Assembly: GCA_910576895.1 (NCBI GenBank)
Contig: CAJTJZ010000018.1
Span: 1 to 36,247 of the forward strand
Source of the DNA: an uncultured Lachnospiraceae bacterium
GTDB lineage: Bacteria; Bacillota; Clostridia; Lachnospirales; Lachnospiraceae
Direction of reading: 5' to 3'
DNA length: 36,247 nt
A program made the position numbers and the translations under genes. The notes beneath the pieces are model-generated. The model had not been told where the DNA came from. It saw only the letters and a list, made by a program, of their open reading frames with translations, and did not search any database. This document shows, piece by piece, positions 35,124 through 36,247 of the stretch; positions within the stretch are counted from its first letter, which is position 1; the number at the start of each line of letters is the position of its first letter.

Positions 35124-35795
35124 ATGATTGATTTATATTATATTGAAGATGACGCTAATATTGCATCAATTGTTAAAGAATATTTAGAACAAAAGGAATG
35201 TAAAGTGACAATATTTTCTACACTTGCAAAAGCAAAGAAGGCTTTAAAAGATTATATACCAACATTAATATTATTGGATTGGAATATGCCAGATGGGCGT
35301 GGCGATAGTCTTTGTCAATGGATTCGCAGTAATTGGAAGACATTGCCAATTATTTTTCTTACGGTTCGTGGGGATTCCAAAGATATTGTTTCAGGTTTTA
35401 CAAATGGTGCAGATGACTATGTAGTAAAGCCATTTGAATTAGAGGTTTTGTATTCACGAATTTTGGCATTATTGCGAAGAACTGGCAATGTGGCAGAACA
35501 ATATCTTTCCTGTGATGGAATTATAATGGACCTAAATCGTTGGATGGTTTTTTATCATTCCGAGGAAATAAATTTAAGTGCGGCAGAATATCAACTACTT
35601 TTATATTTAATGAAAAATAAAGGAAGAACTATTACAAGGGAGAAAATTTTAGAACAGGTATGGGACATAAAAGGTAATTATGTAAATAATAATACATTAA
35701 CCGTTACGATGAAGCGATTGCGGGATAAACTTTATCAGCCAGCTTGTATAAAAACAATTCGAAGTGTAGGTTATCGTATGGAGGATACAATATGA
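35124..35795 (+). CDS. OmpR/PhoB-family response regulator
   Basis: 223 residues: an N-terminal receiver (YYIEDDANIA acidic pair, phosphoacceptor in LILLDWNMPDG, conserved Lys in DYVVKPFELE) and a C-terminal winged helix (LSAAEYQLLLYLMKNKGRTI, then TLTVTMKRLRDKL and IRSVGYRM). The start at 35124 follows AAAGGTGA; the TTG at 35100 has no good site and adds eight residues. The stop overlaps the start of the kinase gene by 4 bases (ATGA), so the two are translated together. The target is not shown in this window. Confidence 0.9.
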   Translation: MIDLYYIEDDANIASIVKEYLEQKECKVTIFSTLAKAKKALKDYIPTLILLDWNMPDGRGDSLCQWIRSNWKTLPIIFLTVRGDSKDIVSGFTNGADDYVVKPFELEVLYSRILALLRRTGNVAEQYLSCDGIIMDLNRWMVFYHSEEINLSAAEYQLLLYLMKNKGRTITREKILEQVWDIKGNYVNNNTLTVTMKRLRDKLYQPACIKTIRSVGYRMEDTI

Positions 35796-36247
35796 GCGGA
35801 CGAAAAAATATTTTCATTACCTTTGGATTTGTAGTATCTATTAGTTTGATTACTTCTATTATTTCTATTATGCTTGTTTCTTATTATAATAGTCAGCTTC
35901 AATTTAATTTATTAAATTCTATTTGTGGGGAAGTGGTAAAGAAAAAACCAGAAACGAAAAAAATAATTTCTGTTGCATTAAAAAAATATGTAAGCGAAAA
36001 TGGAAATATAAATGCAAAAGTAAAGACAGAAGAAGATGTAGATAATGTTTTAGTAACATTAGGATATCATATCTCTGATTTTTTTAGTTTAACTTATGGA
36101 AAAAATATGTTATTTTTAATGATAGGTTTCTTAATAGGAATCCTTCTTTTTATAATTACTTTTTTATATAGAAATAAAATAGAATCTATACGAATTCAAT
36201 TTTTAGTAGAATATTTGGAGCAAGTAAATTCTGGCAAGGCAGCAATC
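35792..36247 (+). CDS. sensor histidine kinase, N-terminal part (runs off the window)
   Basis: The first 152 codons read MSGRKNIFITFGFVVSISLI and continue open to the last base. There are two membrane segments, at about residues 8-30 and 108-130 (MLFLMIGFLIGILLFIITF). Between them is an ~75-residue extracellular stretch rich in Lys and Glu. After the second segment comes FLVEYLEQVNSGKAAI, a linker style common in kinases paired with such regulators. The catalytic domains lie beyond the window. Kinase function is inferred from the overlap with the response regulator gene and this topology. Confidence 0.8.
   Translation, partial: MSGRKNIFITFGFVVSISLITSIISIMLVSYYNSQLQFNLLNSICGEVVKKKPETKKIISVALKKYVSENGNINAKVKTEEDVDNVLVTLGYHISDFFSLTYGKNMLFLMIGFLIGILLFIITFLYRNKIESIRIQFLVEYLEQVNSGKAAI

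Overview
The window is AT-rich DNA, probably from a motile, anaerobic Firmicute of the Lachnospiraceae type. This is inferred from AT-rich codon use, strong AGGAGG ribosome sites, LytTR/GHKL and OmpR two-component systems, S-layer-homology remnants, PTS permeases and a chemoreceptor. There is no rRNA, tRNA or CRISPR array.

Left edge (1-6.2 kb), accessory and partly decayed: a small serine recombinase converges on a LytTR/GHKL two-component pair whose kinase has lost its last ATP-binding box through a frameshift. Next come fragments of an S-layer-homology/wall-binding protein, a free-standing protein built like a ClyA/HBL-type alpha-helical pore-forming toxin, and a long imperfect inverted repeat.

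Sucrose-type block (5.3-11.1 kb): an AraC regulator diverges from an EIIBCA permease of sucrose type, a HAD sugar phosphatase and a GH13_4 amylosucrase-like enzyme. No phospho-glycosidase is present. The set suggests import as a sugar phosphate, dephosphorylation, then glucosyl transfer or hydrolysis.

Beta-glucan block (11.2-28.3 kb), the most interesting part. One operon encodes a sugar-binding lipoprotein, a methyl-accepting chemotaxis protein and a GH94-type phosphorylase. A secreted GH16 beta-glucanase, a cellobiose-phosphorylase-like GH94 enzyme and an ABC importer without ATPase follow, with an AraC regulator between. The chemoreceptor has a roughly 150-residue CBM4/9-type module set into its extracellular Cache domain. 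That module is about two-thirds identical, without gaps, to the first CBM of the GH16 glucanase. Three promoters (before the lipoprotein, the glucanase and the ABC binding protein) share one sequence, an 18-bp spacer and nearly the same -35 and -10 boxes. The block reads as one regulon coupling beta-glucan digestion, oligosaccharide uptake, phosphorolysis and chemotaxis.

Right edge (28.4-36.2 kb): a TetR regulator with a small membrane protein; a trehalose locus (HAD phosphatase, TreC, TreP, divergent TreR) with three near-identical palindromic operators; and an OmpR-type response regulator overlapping a histidine kinase that runs off the window.
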